Below are positions 8,534-17,523 of a stretch of 64,000 bases of DNA, one piece after another. A program made the position numbers and the translations under genes. Below the pieces are notes generated by a model. The model did no database searches. It was not told the DNA's origin and worked only from the letters and a program-made list of their open reading frames with translations. Every line of letters begins with the position of its first letter. The stretch's first letter is position 1. The stretch is from Actinomadura rubteroloni (GTDB lineage: Bacteria; Actinomycetota; Actinomycetes; Streptosporangiales; Streptosporangiaceae), in contig NZ_MTBP01000003.1 of assembly GCF_002911665.1 (NCBI RefSeq), positions 372,001-436,000 of the forward strand, written 5' to 3'.

Positions 8534-8820
8534 GCCCGAAGTTTACGGTCTCGTCCCCGGACCCGGCGCACGGCCGCGACGGACCGTTCCATCCCGTGCG
8601 CGGAGCAGAAATTCGGCTTACTCGTCTGCGATGTTCTGCTTACCTATGGGGCGGAACGTCGACCTGCTGCGTCTGAGGTTCAGCAGTGCGCAGCATGATG
8701 ACGGAGGGAACGCACCGGGCTTCCGGCGACGGCCTTCCATCACGGGCAACACTCGTTCCGACGGTGGGGCGAATGAGGGCAACACGGCTCGTCTTGACCC
8801 CGAGATGGAGGCGATCGGCA
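8534..8820. other. Divergent intergenic region with a 22-base direct repeat
   Basis: The gap separates the minus-strand unknown gene from the cyclase-like gene. GCTTAC occurs at 8616-8621 and 8638-8643, exactly 22 bases (two helical turns) apart, in a locally AT-richer stretch. This could be an activator site pair or part of a promoter. No RNA structure was recognised. Confidence 0.3.
8540..8545 (-). promoter_or_regulatory. Candidate -10 element for a leaderless transcript
   Basis: On the minus strand TAAACT (TANNNT type) ends six bases before the GTG start at 8533, which lacks a ribosome binding site. The spacing suits transcription starting at the start codon. Confidence 0.4.
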
Positions 8821-9495
8821 GTGAACGGCATGCGACCGCAGACCGGTCATCCGCTGTCCTACCGTCTGCTGCTGGCGGTGGACATCCAGGCGTACAGCAG
8901 CCGCAGCACGAGCGAGCAGCTCCGCGCCCAGAGCGACCTGTGCGCTGCGCTGGACGCCGCCGCAGCGCGCACCGGGCTCGACCGCTCCCGCTGGGACGAG
9001 CAGGTCGGCGGCGACGGCGAGCTGGCGACGCTGCCCGAGGGCACCGACCCCGCGCCCGTCGCCGGGGACTTCGTCATCGCGTTCGGCCGGGCGCTCGCCG
9101 AGCTGAACAAGGGCCGGGGCGACCGGCGGGCGCTGCGCGTCCGGCTCGCGCTGCACCACGGCACGCTCACCGCGGGGCCGTTCGGCCCGGCGGGCGACGC
9201 GCCGATCGTCGTGCAGCGCCTGCTGGACTCCACGCCGCTGCGCCGCCTGCTGCGCGACGACGCCGCGCGCGACGTGGCGTACGCGGTGTCGGACTCGCTG
9301 TTCGAGGACGTCGTCCGCACCGGGTTCTGCGCCCTCCCGCCCCGCGACTTCGACCCGATCCGGGTCCGGGCGAAGGGGGCGGTGTTCCGCGGGCACGTCC
9401 TGACGGGTCCGCTGCGCGGTCCGCGCGGCGCGGACGGCGTGCCCGGCCCGCCCGTCCCGTCGGCGCGGATCCCCGGCTTCCCCGTCCTCGCCTGA
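8821..9495 (+). CDS. Class III nucleotidyl cyclase-like protein (paralogue A)
   Basis: The 224-residue product keeps the class III cyclase layout: a first metal Asp in AVDIQAYSS (about residue 21), GGDGELA (about 63-69) where the second metal Asp stands, RVRLALHHG equivalent to the usual RIGIHxG strand, and a PIVVQRLLDS helix that retains the Arg but lacks the Asn of active cyclases. The substrate-selecting Lys before GGDG is Gln here. It is clearly paralogous to the protein at 37490-38125. The substrate, if any, is unknown; a pseudo-enzyme or sensor is possible. I chose the GTG at 8821 because a GGAGG site lies about seven bases upstream; longer in-frame starts exist. Confidence 0.65.
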   Translation: MNGMRPQTGHPLSYRLLLAVDIQAYSSRSTSEQLRAQSDLCAALDAAAARTGLDRSRWDEQVGGDGELATLPEGTDPAPVAGDFVIAFGRALAELNKGRGDRRALRVRLALHHGTLTAGPFGPAGDAPIVVQRLLDSTPLRRLLRDDAARDVAYAVSDSLFEDVVRTGFCALPPRDFDPIRVRAKGAVFRGHVLTGPLRGPRGADGVPGPPVPSARIPGFPVLA

Positions 9496-9513
9496 CCCCG
9501 GGAAAGCGACACC

Positions 9514-9559
9514 GCCGGGAGGGACGAGAGCACCCCGCAGTTCTCTCGTCCCGCCCGGC
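9514..9559. terminator. Hairpin 1 of a same-loop pair
   Basis: A 17-base stem with one mismatch (9514-9530 with 9543-9559) encloses the 12-base loop CACCCCGCAGTT. It lies between two convergent genes and could stop transcription from either side. The loop and the four inner pairs are identical to those of the next hairpin, while the outer stem differs. Confidence 0.6.
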
Positions 9560-9567
9560 GGCGAGGG

Positions 9568-9607
9568 GCGTGGAGCCAGAGCACCCCGCAGTTCTCTGGC
9601 TCCACGC
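9568..9607. terminator. Hairpin 2 of a same-loop pair
   Basis: A perfect 14-base stem (9568-9581 with 9594-9607) encloses the same loop CACCCCGCAGTT as hairpin 1. Beyond the four shared closing pairs the stem sequences are unrelated yet complementary, that is, the structure and the loop are kept rather than the sequence. A bidirectional terminator, or a copy of a structured dispersed element. Confidence 0.6.
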
Positions 9608-9625
9608 GTTCTTGGGGCCCCGGTT

Positions 9626-12049
9626 TCAGCAGAGGTCGGGGCCGTACACCTCCCACAGCTCGCCCGCGAAGAAGCGGCCGAACTCCACGAGCGCCTTCAC
9701 GCCGCCCGGGCCCACCGTCCGGAAGGTGGTGAGCTGGCGGGCGAAGTCGCCCGGCCTGATGGTCAGGACGCCGGCGGCGGCGCAGGGCGCGTCGTCGCCG
9801 TCCTCGACGTGCCCGGACAGGATCCGGGTGTAGAGCGTCGAGGTGTCCGTCCAGATCCGCGTCGGCGGACCGGGCCGGACGTCCTTGCGGCCCACGAGCG
9901 TCAGCGGGCGCCCGTCGTCGCCGGTGAAGTGCAGCCGGTACCGCATCTCGCGGCGGTCCGGCGCGTCCCCGGGGACGAACAGGTTGAACACCCCCGACTC
10001 GACCGGCCGCCGGCCGCCCTCGCCGATCCGCACCCAGCCTTCGGCACGCGCCGTGTGGCCGGGCTCGGCGACGAACCGGTCCACGTCCGCGGCCGTGATC
10101 GTGAGCCGGAACGCCGCCGGGACCCGGTCGGCGGCCCCGTCGCCGGCGGCCGGATCCCGCGCACCGAACGCGACATGCCCCGTCATGTCCTCGGTGAACG
10201 AGAGCGACGTACGGCCGGTCCCGCCGGACTCGGGCCGCCCGGTCCCCTGGGACGGCCCCGTGACCGGGCCGTACGTCGCGTCCCCTGGTGCCCCGCCGTT
10301 CGGGCCGGTCGCATCGACCGGCCCGGCCCCCGCGGCCACCGGCGTGGCACTGCTCGCGGAAGAAGTCGTGGAAAGGCCCTCCAGGAGCCGTGTGCTCATC
10401 CGGTCGGCGAACGCCGCGATGGTGAGCGACGGGTTCGCGCCGACCGGGCCGGGCATCGCCGACCCGTCGGCCACGAACAGCCCCGGATGGCCGAACACCT
10501 CGCCGAAGGAGTCGCACACGCCGTCGCCGGCGTGCGCGCCCATCGGGGCCCCGCCGAGCGGATGCGCGGTGATCACCCGCTTGCGGAACCACATCGGGTT
10601 GTCGGCGTACTCGGCGCCGAGGACGTCGGCCATCCGGCGCATCGTCCGGCGCACCCGCTCGAAGTGCGCCTCGCTCGACGCGGTGGTCCAGTCCGCGACG
10701 AGACGTCCGTGGTCGAGCCGCAGCCGCCCGTCGGCGGTGTCGCGGCCCATGCCGAGCAGCGGCAGCGAGCTGATCGACAGCGCGCCGTTGCCGATCAGCT
10801 CGGCCAGCTCGGCGGACAGGTTCGTGTCGGGCGCCTTGGCGAAGAAGTCGGTGAAGCGGTCCCACAGGTACCGCATGGCCCGCTCGATCTCGCCGGGCAC
10901 GTCGAACGGCTGCACCATCCAGTCCACGAACGACGGGTAGCCGCCGTCCTGGATGTAGGCGCCGCGCGCGCCGGGCGGGCCGCTCGGGGCCTCGTCCAGC
11001 TCGTCGGGCAGCCGGATCGCGCTGGTGATCACCGGGCCGTGGCTGGCGTCCAGCGGCCGGACCCGCTCGCGGTCCTTGGCGCGCAGCAGGAACGTCAGCA
11101 GGTCGCCGTTGCCGCAGAACCGCGTGCCGAGCGCATCGCTGAGGCCGCGCAGCGCCGCCCGCGACCGCAGCAGCAGGAACGTCGTCCCGTAGGCCCCGGC
11201 GGCCAGCACCAGCCGGTCGCAGGCGATCTTCCCGGGCACCGGGCGCGCCGCCGGGTCGTCGGGGTCGTGGCGGACGTAGTCCACCGCGTACCCGCCGCCG
11301 TCCAGCGGCCGGATGCCCTTGACCTCGTGCAGCGTCCGCAGGTCGGCGCCGTGGTGCCCGGCCGCCGACAGGTAGGTGTGGTCCAGGCTGTTCTTGGCGC
11401 CCTCGTTGCAGCCGATGTCGCACTCGCCGCACAGCGTGCAGCTCCGCCGCGTCGCGCCGTGGACGTTCCCGTACGGCGCCGCGGCGAGCGGCAGCCCGCG
11501 CGCCGGGGCCGCGCCCGGACGGTCGGCGAACCGCACCGCGAGCGGCGGCAGCGAGAAGTCCAGGCCGAGCGACGCCGCCGCGTCCTGCATCGCGTGCGTC
11601 TTCGGCGTGTCGGTGTAGCCCGGACGGTCGAACGGGTACGGCGCCGGGTCGAGCATCTTCTCGACCACGTCGTAGTGCGGATCCAGGTCGGCGCGGCTCA
11701 CCGGCCACGATTCGTAGCCGCCGCCGTCGGCGAGGGGCTGGTCGTGGACGAACCACCGCTCGTCCTTGCGCAGCAGGACGTTCGCGTAGATCAGCGACCC
11801 GCCGCCGAGGCCGCTCGACACGACCGAGTCGCAGCCCTTGAACCGCCACACGTCGTACATGCCGTACAGCTTGGCGTCGGGGTCCCAGAACGCGCGGCCC
11901 ATGTCGGAGGGGGACCGCGGGAAGCTGCCCGGCGGGTACGGACGGCCCCGCTCCAGCAGCACCACCGACCGTCCGGCCGCGGCGAGCCGGTACGCGGCGA
12001 CCGAGCCACCGAACCCCGAGCCGATGACGACGGCGTCCACGCGCTCCAT
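9626..12049 (-). CDS. GMC family FAD oxidoreductase, cholesterol oxidase-like, with extra C-terminal domain
   Basis: Of 807 residues, the first 560 or so form a GMC oxidoreductase: dinucleotide fold VVIGSGFGGS at residues 8-16, ERGRPYPPGSFP, a GGGSLIYANV segment and a C-terminal HPLGGAPMG flavin region. A Cys cluster (CTLCGECDIGCNEGAKNS, about 210-230) fits the cholesterol-oxidase-like branch. After a Gly/Pro/Thr-rich linker a beta-rich domain of some 200 residues follows (SLSFTEDMTGHVAFG onward), as in large GMC proteins linked to sterol or lipid oxidation. Start and stop overlap with the hydrolase upstream (TGATG) shows tight coupling. The substrate is probably a sterol or other polycyclic lipid, by inference. 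Confidence 0.8.
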   Translation of the reverse strand: MERVDAVVIGSGFGGSVAAYRLAAAGRSVVLLERGRPYPPGSFPRSPSDMGRAFWDPDAKLYGMYDVWRFKGCDSVVSSGLGGGSLIYANVLLRKDERWFVHDQPLADGGGYESWPVSRADLDPHYDVVEKMLDPAPYPFDRPGYTDTPKTHAMQDAAASLGLDFSLPPLAVRFADRPGAAPARGLPLAAAPYGNVHGATRRSCTLCGECDIGCNEGAKNSLDHTYLSAAGHHGADLRTLHEVKGIRPLDGGGYAVDYVRHDPDDPAARPVPGKIACDRLVLAAGAYGTTFLLLRSRAALRGLSDALGTRFCGNGDLLTFLLRAKDRERVRPLDASHGPVITSAIRLPDELDEAPSGPPGARGAYIQDGGYPSFVDWMVQPFDVPGEIERAMRYLWDRFTDFFAKAPDTNLSAELAELIGNGALSISSLPLLGMGRDTADGRLRLDHGRLVADWTTASSEAHFERVRRTMRRMADVLGAEYADNPMWFRKRVITAHPLGGAPMGAHAGDGVCDSFGEVFGHPGLFVADGSAMPGPVGANPSLTIAAFADRMSTRLLEGLSTTSSASSATPVAAGAGPVDATGPNGGAPGDATYGPVTGPSQGTGRPESGGTGRTSLSFTEDMTGHVAFGARDPAAGDGAADRVPAAFRLTITAADVDRFVAEPGHTARAEGWVRIGEGGRRPVESGVFNLFVPGDAPDRREMRYRLHFTGDDGRPLTLVGRKDVRPGPPTRIWTDTSTLYTRILSGHVEDGDDAPCAAAGVLTIRPGDFARQLTTFRTVGPGGVKALVEFGRFFAGELWEVYGPDLC

Positions 12050-13161
12050 CAGACCGCCTGCCGTTCCCGGCCGTGCGCGCGAAGATGCTCCAGCATCACC
12101 GGGAACACGTCGCGGTCGGCGTGCCGTCCGACGATCGGGTCCACGTGCGAGTACCTCGGGAGGATCTTGAGCGTGTGCCGTCCCGGCGTCCGCCGGTCGA
12201 GGAGGCGGTGCGCGACGATGTTGGAGTCGGTGAAGACGCGGTTGTGGTCGCCGGTGAGGAACAGGCACGGCGGCAGCCGGTCGCCCGCGGCGGACAGGTA
12301 GTCGTCGGGCAGCGCCCGGTACGCCGCATCGCCGGGACGGTTCTTCACCGCGTGGCCCGCCTCGACCATCTTGTGGATGTGCCGGTAGTAGCTGAGGCCC
12401 GTCACCGGGAACAGGTCCGCCCAGCGCTCGTGCGTCTCGGGGGCGAGGCTGTCGTGGTCGTAGAACATCGCGGGCCGTCCGCTGCCCCACATGAAACTGA
12501 CCATGTGGCAGTCGCGGTTGCGGCACTCGTGGTGGAACAGCGACACCAGCCGCGAGAGCGCCCAGTTGCGGTCCAGGAACCGGGCGGTGTTGGCGTAGGC
12601 GCTCAGGACGGACGTCCCGAGCCCGTACTCCACCACCGGCGGGCCGAACCGGAGCTTGAGCCGCGACCAGGACGGCACCCGCGTCACCAGCGACACGCTG
12701 TTGGACACGACGCTCGTCACGCCCTGCGCCAGCCCGGCGGCCATGCTCATGAAGAACGACACCGAGCCGAGGCACTGCCCGATGACGTGGACGCGGCGGT
12801 CCCCGACGTGGCGGCGCAGTTCCGCGAGCGCGGCCGGGTGGTCATACAGGGCGATGTCGTCGAGGCTGAACGCGTGGGACTCGCCGTTGTAGGGCAGCCG
12901 GTTGCTCATCCGGAAGTCGAGCGCCCAGACGTCGGTGTGCCCGTGGTCCAGCAGGAAGTTTACGAGGTTGCCGTGCTCGGGCATGTAGAACATGTCGCTG
13001 GAGGCCGGCAGGCCGTGCAGGAGGAGCACGACGTCGTCGCAGTCGGACCGGTGGAACCGGGTGAGGGTGAGACCGAGGCCGTCGTCCGTGGAGAACGGGT
13101 GCACCGCGATCTCGGCGTCCCGCACCCCTTCGTGGGTGTAGCGCGCGATCCGACGTCTCAT
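12049..13161 (-). CDS. Alpha/beta hydrolase with a Cys nucleophile
   Basis: The 370-residue protein has an alpha/beta hydrolase core: LLLHGLPASS for the oxyanion region, a nucleophile elbow VIGQCLGS with Cys130 in place of the usual Ser, an acid region near LTGDHNRVF and a final His in RYSHVDPIV. Cys at the elbow is known in dienelactone hydrolase and in hydrolase partners of GMC oxidases. It overlaps the GMC oxidase by one base, so the two products likely act in sequence, for example lactone or ester cleavage after oxidation. A GGAGGTGAG site precedes the ATG. Confidence 0.78.
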   Translation of the reverse strand: MRRRIARYTHEGVRDAEIAVHPFSTDDGLGLTLTRFHRSDCDDVVLLLHGLPASSDMFYMPEHGNLVNFLLDHGHTDVWALDFRMSNRLPYNGESHAFSLDDIALYDHPAALAELRRHVGDRRVHVIGQCLGSVSFFMSMAAGLAQGVTSVVSNSVSLVTRVPSWSRLKLRFGPPVVEYGLGTSVLSAYANTARFLDRNWALSRLVSLFHHECRNRDCHMVSFMWGSGRPAMFYDHDSLAPETHERWADLFPVTGLSYYRHIHKMVEAGHAVKNRPGDAAYRALPDDYLSAAGDRLPPCLFLTGDHNRVFTDSNIVAHRLLDRRTPGRHTLKILPRYSHVDPIVGRHADRDVFPVMLEHLRAHGRERQAV

Positions 13162-13337
13162 CTCTCACCTCCGCGATGGCGGGACCAACGATGCCGTCCG
13201 GGGCGGCCGGCGCACCATCGTGGGAAACCCTGACTTGTGGGTGCGGGCCGCTACGTAGTCGCCCTACGAGCGCGGTGCGGGTCTCTGCGGAGACGGCCCC
13301 GAGAGTGAGACGCGCGCCGAAGCCGATCTGTTGCGCG

Positions 13338-16250
13338 TCATTCGGGTCGCGGAAGATCCGCGAGCGCCCGAACGAGCGTCACGCGGGACGTCACCCCGAG
13401 TTTGGTGAAGATGTTGGACAGGTGGGTCTCCACCGTCCGGATGCTGATGAACAGCTTGTCGGCGATCTGCTGGTTGGTGTGGCCGTCGGCGACGAGCGCC
13501 GCGACCTCCGACTCGCGCGGCGACAGCGGGCCCTTCCCGCCGCGCTCACGCCGTCCGGCCGGGCCGCTGCGGCGGCGCAGCTCCTGGTCGGCGAGCGCCT
13601 GGAGCGCCGGGACCGCGCACGCGCCGAACTCGTCCGCCGCCGCACGCAGGTCCGTTTGCGCGGCGTCGGCGTCGCCCGCGCGGCCCGCCGCGATCCCGGC
13701 CGCGAGCCGCGCCCGGCCCGCCGCCAGCCGCGCGCCGCAGCCGGTGAGCAGGTCCACGGCCCGCCGCGCCTGCGCCGCCGCGCCCGCCGGGTCGCGCGCC
13801 AGCAGCCCGTGCGACCGCGCCAGCGCCCGCAGGCCCTGGTGGTAGCCGAGGTCGGGGTGGGCGAGGTGGTCGGCGCGGTCGGCCCAGGTCCGGGCCTCGT
13901 CGGCGCGCTCGCGCTGCGCCGCGACGCCGGCCAGCATCTCGCAGCAGCCGAGCATCGTGCTCGGGTCCAGCAGGGCGGGCGGCTCGAAGCCGCCGCACGC
14001 CTCGACGGTCGCGCGCGTCCCCTCGTCGGTGCGGCCGAGGTCCAGCAGCGCCCGCGCCCGCGCGTACCGGGCGTGCGCGCCCTGCCACTCGCCGCTGCGC
14101 GCCGAGATCGCCCCGGCCTCCTCGGCCAGCTCCAGCGCCTCGCGCGGCGACCCGGTCAGGCCCGCGATGAGCGACTGCTGGCTGAGCGCCATCGTGAGCT
14201 GCTGGCCCGCGCCGAGCAGCCGCGCGTTCTCGGCGGCCTCCTCGGCGGCGGCGCCGGCCTCCCGCAGCAGGCCGAGGACGGTGTAGGTCTGCGCCAGCCC
14301 GGACAGCAGGCTGCTGAGGATGTAGGTCTGTCCCGTGGAACGCGCCACGTTCACCGCTCGCTCGAAGTGGCGGCGGGCGGTCTCGAACCGTCCCATCATC
14401 TGCTCCGCCCAGCACAGCCAGGCGATCGCGTCGAGCCACTCGGCGAGCAGCGCGTCGGACGCCTCGGCGACGAGCCGGTCCACGGCCTCCACCGCCGCCA
14501 GCGCCTCGGCGGTCTGCCCCGCGATGTGGGACGCCATCGGCCGCAGGACGCTGATCGCCAGCGTCGTCCCGTGGTTCCAGCCGTCGGCGGAGTTCTCCTC
14601 CATCGCCGACAGGACGGCCAGGCCCGCCTTGAAGTCGCCCCGGAACAGGCTCTCGGCGACGAGCCGCAGCCGCAGCGGGACCGCGACGGGCGAGCGCGGG
14701 TCGGGGAGGCGGCGCAGCTCGTCCAGCAGCAGCGCCCGCGCCTCGTCGGGACGGCCGAGCAGCCGTTCCATCAGCGCGCAGAACCGCGCCGCGCGGGCCC
14801 GCTGGTCGTGGGCGTCGGCGGGCAGCAGCCGCAGCAGCGTCCGGGCGGTCTCGCGGCCCGCCGTGAGGTGCCCGGCGACCGACTCGACCGTCGCCAGCTC
14901 CAGCAGCAGGTCCAGGCGGGACGGGACGTCCGGCCCGGCGGGTTCGGCGGCCGGGTCCTCGGGCATCAGCCGCAGCGCCGCCCGCAGCCAGCGCGCCGCC
15001 GTCGCGGGGGCCTGCGCGGTGAACGCCCGGGACGCCGCGACGAGCGTCCGGACCGCGTCCGCGTCGCCCATCCGCCCGGCCCGCTCGACGTGCCGGGCGC
15101 GCTGCGCGGCGGGCGCGCCGAGCGCGGCCAGGTGCGCCGCGATGCGGCGGTGCGCGGCCAGCCGCCAGCCCGCCGCCGCCGACGCGTACACCGCGTGCCG
15201 CACCAGCGGGTGCCGGAAGCGGAACCCGCCCGTCCCGGCGCGGACCAGGTCGCGGGCGGTCAGCTCGTCCAGCGCGGCGAGCGCCGCGTCCTCGGGCACG
15301 TCGGCCGCCGCCGCGGCGAGCTGCGCGGAGAACTCGTCGGACGCGACCGCCGCGCCCTGGGCGACCAGCAGCGCGCGGTCGGGCAGGCCGCTCAGCTCCA
15401 GCCGCAGCGCGGCGCCCACGGCGGGCGGCAGGTCGCCCTCGCGGCCCCCGATCGCCAGCGGCTCGCGGCTGCGCGCCAGCGCCTCCAGGTAGAACGGGTT
15501 GCCGCCGCTCAGCCGGTACAGCTCGGCGCAGCGCTGCGCGGGCACCCACGCGCCGAGCAGCCGCGTGACCTCGGCCTGGCTGAGCGGGCCGACGGTGATG
15601 GACCGTCCGGTCGCGCCGCCGACGGCCGCCTGCACGAGCCCCGCCAGGCGCGGCGACGCCTGCGCGGGCCGGTACGCCAGCGCGACGAGCACCCGGCCGC
15701 GCGGGGGGTGCCGGACGAGATGGTCGAGCAGTTCGATCGTGGCGTCGTCGGCCCAGTGGACGTCGTCGAGGATCAGCACGAGCCCGCGTCCGCCGGCGAG
15801 CTGCTCCAGCAGGTGCCGCACGGACCGGTACAGGTGGTAGCGGCCGACGGGCGTCGCGGGCGCGGCCTCGCCGAGGCCCGCGCCGGGGGCGGCGGCGAGC
15901 GCGGGGAACACGGTCGCGAGCAGGGCCGTGGCGGAGGCGGGCAGGGCGGGGGCGTGGTCTTCGAGGTGGTCGTCCAGGGCGTCCACGACGGCGCCGAACG
16001 GCATCTCCTGCTCGAACTCGGCGGACCGTCCGGCGAGGACGGTCATCTGCCGGGACGTTCCCGCCTCCGACAGTTCGATCAGCAGCCGCGACTTGCCCGC
16101 GCCGGGCTCCCCGGCGAGCGCGACGAACCGGGGCGCGCCGCCTCCGATCGCGTCCAGGGCCGCGTCGAGTTCCCGCACGGCGGCCTCGCGCCCGACAAGC
16201 GGGAGGTGACCGGGTAGCTCTCCCGGTGAGGGGTCCGTCCGACCCATCAC
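13338..16250 (-). CDS. LAL-type LuxR family regulator with AAA/NACHT-like ATPase
   Basis: This large regulator (970 residues) carries a Walker A (LAGEPGAGKSRL) near residue 47, a Walker B (LVLILDDVHWAD), a long helical TPR-like middle and a C-terminal LuxR helix-turn-helix (LSPRESEVAALVADGHTNQQIADKL). It belongs to the MalT-like LAL group, which activates pathway genes on binding a ligand and ATP. The GTG at 16250, directly followed by ATG at 16247, has a GGAG site; conserved sequence starts about 15 residues on. It stands upstream of the hydrolase-GMC pair on the same strand and may regulate it. Confidence 0.85.
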   Translation of the reverse strand: MMGRTDPSPGELPGHLPLVGREAAVRELDAALDAIGGGAPRFVALAGEPGAGKSRLLIELSEAGTSRQMTVLAGRSAEFEQEMPFGAVVDALDDHLEDHAPALPASATALLATVFPALAAAPGAGLGEAAPATPVGRYHLYRSVRHLLEQLAGGRGLVLILDDVHWADDATIELLDHLVRHPPRGRVLVALAYRPAQASPRLAGLVQAAVGGATGRSITVGPLSQAEVTRLLGAWVPAQRCAELYRLSGGNPFYLEALARSREPLAIGGREGDLPPAVGAALRLELSGLPDRALLVAQGAAVASDEFSAQLAAAAADVPEDAALAALDELTARDLVRAGTGGFRFRHPLVRHAVYASAAAGWRLAAHRRIAAHLAALGAPAAQRARHVERAGRMGDADAVRTLVAASRAFTAQAPATAARWLRAALRLMPEDPAAEPAGPDVPSRLDLLLELATVESVAGHLTAGRETARTLLRLLPADAHDQRARAARFCALMERLLGRPDEARALLLDELRRLPDPRSPVAVPLRLRLVAESLFRGDFKAGLAVLSAMEENSADGWNHGTTLAISVLRPMASHIAGQTAEALAAVEAVDRLVAEASDALLAEWLDAIAWLCWAEQMMGRFETARRHFERAVNVARSTGQTYILSSLLSGLAQTYTVLGLLREAGAAAEEAAENARLLGAGQQLTMALSQQSLIAGLTGSPREALELAEEAGAISARSGEWQGAHARYARARALLDLGRTDEGTRATVEACGGFEPPALLDPSTMLGCCEMLAGVAAQRERADEARTWADRADHLAHPDLGYHQGLRALARSHGLLARDPAGAAAQARRAVDLLTGCGARLAAGRARLAAGIAAGRAGDADAAQTDLRAAADEFGACAVPALQALADQELRRRSGPAGRRERGGKGPLSPRESEVAALVADGHTNQQIADKLFISIRTVETHLSNIFTKLGVTSRVTLVRALADLPRPE

Positions 16251-16290
16251 GTCCACACTCCCACGCTGACAGGCGATCGACGCGCCGGGA

Positions 16291-16308
16291 ACCGGCCGTG
16301 CGGCCGGT
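16291..16308. terminator. Short GC hairpin
   Basis: ACCGGCC and GGCCGGT pair around GTGC, downstream of the histidine phosphatase gene ending at 16417. There is no T-run, and a seven-pair stem is weak evidence in this DNA. Confidence 0.3.
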
Positions 16309-16416
16309 CCGCCCGAATCGCCGATCACCTTACCGATCCCGCGCCCGGCGGGACAGGGCCATGATGCTAACGCCCCGGTTCGGTCTTCGACTCGTCAGGG
16401 GACGGTCAGTGGACGG

Positions 16417-17016
16417 TCAAGCGGCCGGGAGGTTGTAGGAGAGCAGGCCGGTCGCGTCGCCGTCCACGCGGATCTCGGTCAGCGCGCAGTTGCGCAGCGC
16501 GGGGAAGACCGTCCGGTACCGTCCGGGCGCGATGCCGAGCAGTTCGCACAGGGCGAGCCGCAGCAGCGTGTTGTGCGCCACGACGAGCACGCGGCCGTCG
16601 TCGTGCTCGGCGGCGATCCGGCGCAGCGCCCGCGCGCCGCGCGCCGCCGCGTCCAGGGGGTTCTCGGCGCCGTCGAACGCGCCGGCGACCGGGTCGGCGC
16701 GGAACGCCGCGACGGCCGCGGGCGGGAGTTCGGCGAGCGTGCGGCCCTCGGCGACGCCGAAGTCGACCTCGGCCAGCTCGCCGTCCACGCGCGGGACGCA
16801 GCCGGCCGCGCGGGCGGCGGGCTCGGCGGTGACGCGCGTGCGGCTCATTGGGGAGCACCAGACGGCGTCGAGCTTGGCGCCGGCCGCCCACCCCCCGAGC
16901 CGTTCGGCCTGCTCGCGGCCGACGCCGGTCAGCGCGACGTCGCTCACTCCGGCGTAGCGGTTCTCGGCGTGCCAGATCGTCTGGCCGTGCCGGACCAGAA
17001 ACAGTGCGGTGCTCAT
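16417..17016 (-). CDS. Histidine phosphatase family protein
   Basis: In this 199-residue phosphatase LFLVRHGQT holds the catalytic His near the N-terminus, ENRYAGVSDVALT the usual following helix, and VLVVAHNTLLRL the second His. This resembles the alpha-ribazole or broad-specificity phosphatase branch more than true phosphoglycerate mutase. The ATG at 17016 has a GGGGAGAG site; a longer start adds only twelve Arg-rich residues. It is distinct in sequence from the phosphatase at 1781-2479. Confidence 0.82.
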   Translation of the reverse strand: MSTALFLVRHGQTIWHAENRYAGVSDVALTGVGREQAERLGGWAAGAKLDAVWCSPMSRTRVTAEPAARAAGCVPRVDGELAEVDFGVAEGRTLAELPPAAVAAFRADPVAGAFDGAENPLDAAARGARALRRIAAEHDDGRVLVVAHNTLLRLALCELLGIAPGRYRTVFPALRNCALTEIRVDGDATGLLSYNLPAA

Positions 17017-17109
17017 CGGCTCTCCCCGTCCCCGTCGGGCGGAGCGTTCCACGTCCGCCCGTCACCGAGCATCTTTCCAGGGGACGGCCCGGCGCGACCG
17101 CCGGTTCCG

Positions 17110-17523
17110 TCAATCCAGGCGGAGCCGGACACGGTAGGCGCCGGGGGCGATCCGGCCCCCGGACGGCTTGCCCGGCACGAGGCCGGTCAACCGCACCCGG
17201 TGCGCGCCGACCGTCGCGGCCGACGGCTCGGCGGCGGTGTGCAGCTCGAACGTCCGCGCGGCGCGTCCGCGCTCGGTCGCGGTGAGGACGACGGTGGCGT
17301 CGCCCTCCCAGACGCACTGGACGCCCTCCGGGCACCGGCTGTCGGCGCTGACCCGGTCGAACCGCAGCGTCGTCGCGCCGTCGGCGACGCGGACCGACCC
17401 GCCGGGCGCGAGCTGGAACTCCGCGCCGGACCGGACCGTCCCGTCGCCGCGCGCCGGGGACGTTCCGCAGGACAGCGGCACGAGGACCAGGGCCGCGACC
17501 GCCGCCCGTCGCAAGGTCACCAT
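17110..17523 (-). CDS. Small exported protein, possible lipoprotein
   Basis: The 137-residue product has an N-terminal export signal (RRAAVAALVLVPLSC); Cys19 could be lipidated, though the lipobox is imperfect. The mature part is beta-rich and has a two-Cys motif, SRCPEGVQCVWEGDATV, seen in many small secreted bacterial proteins of unknown role; the two Cys may form a disulfide. It sits alone between the phosphatase and the MpaB-type gene. Confidence 0.7.
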   Translation of the reverse strand: MVTLRRAAVAALVLVPLSCGTSPARGDGTVRSGAEFQLAPGGSVRVADGATTLRFDRVSADSRCPEGVQCVWEGDATVVLTATERGRAARTFELHTAAEPSAATVGAHRVRLTGLVPGKPSGGRIAPGAYRVRLRLD

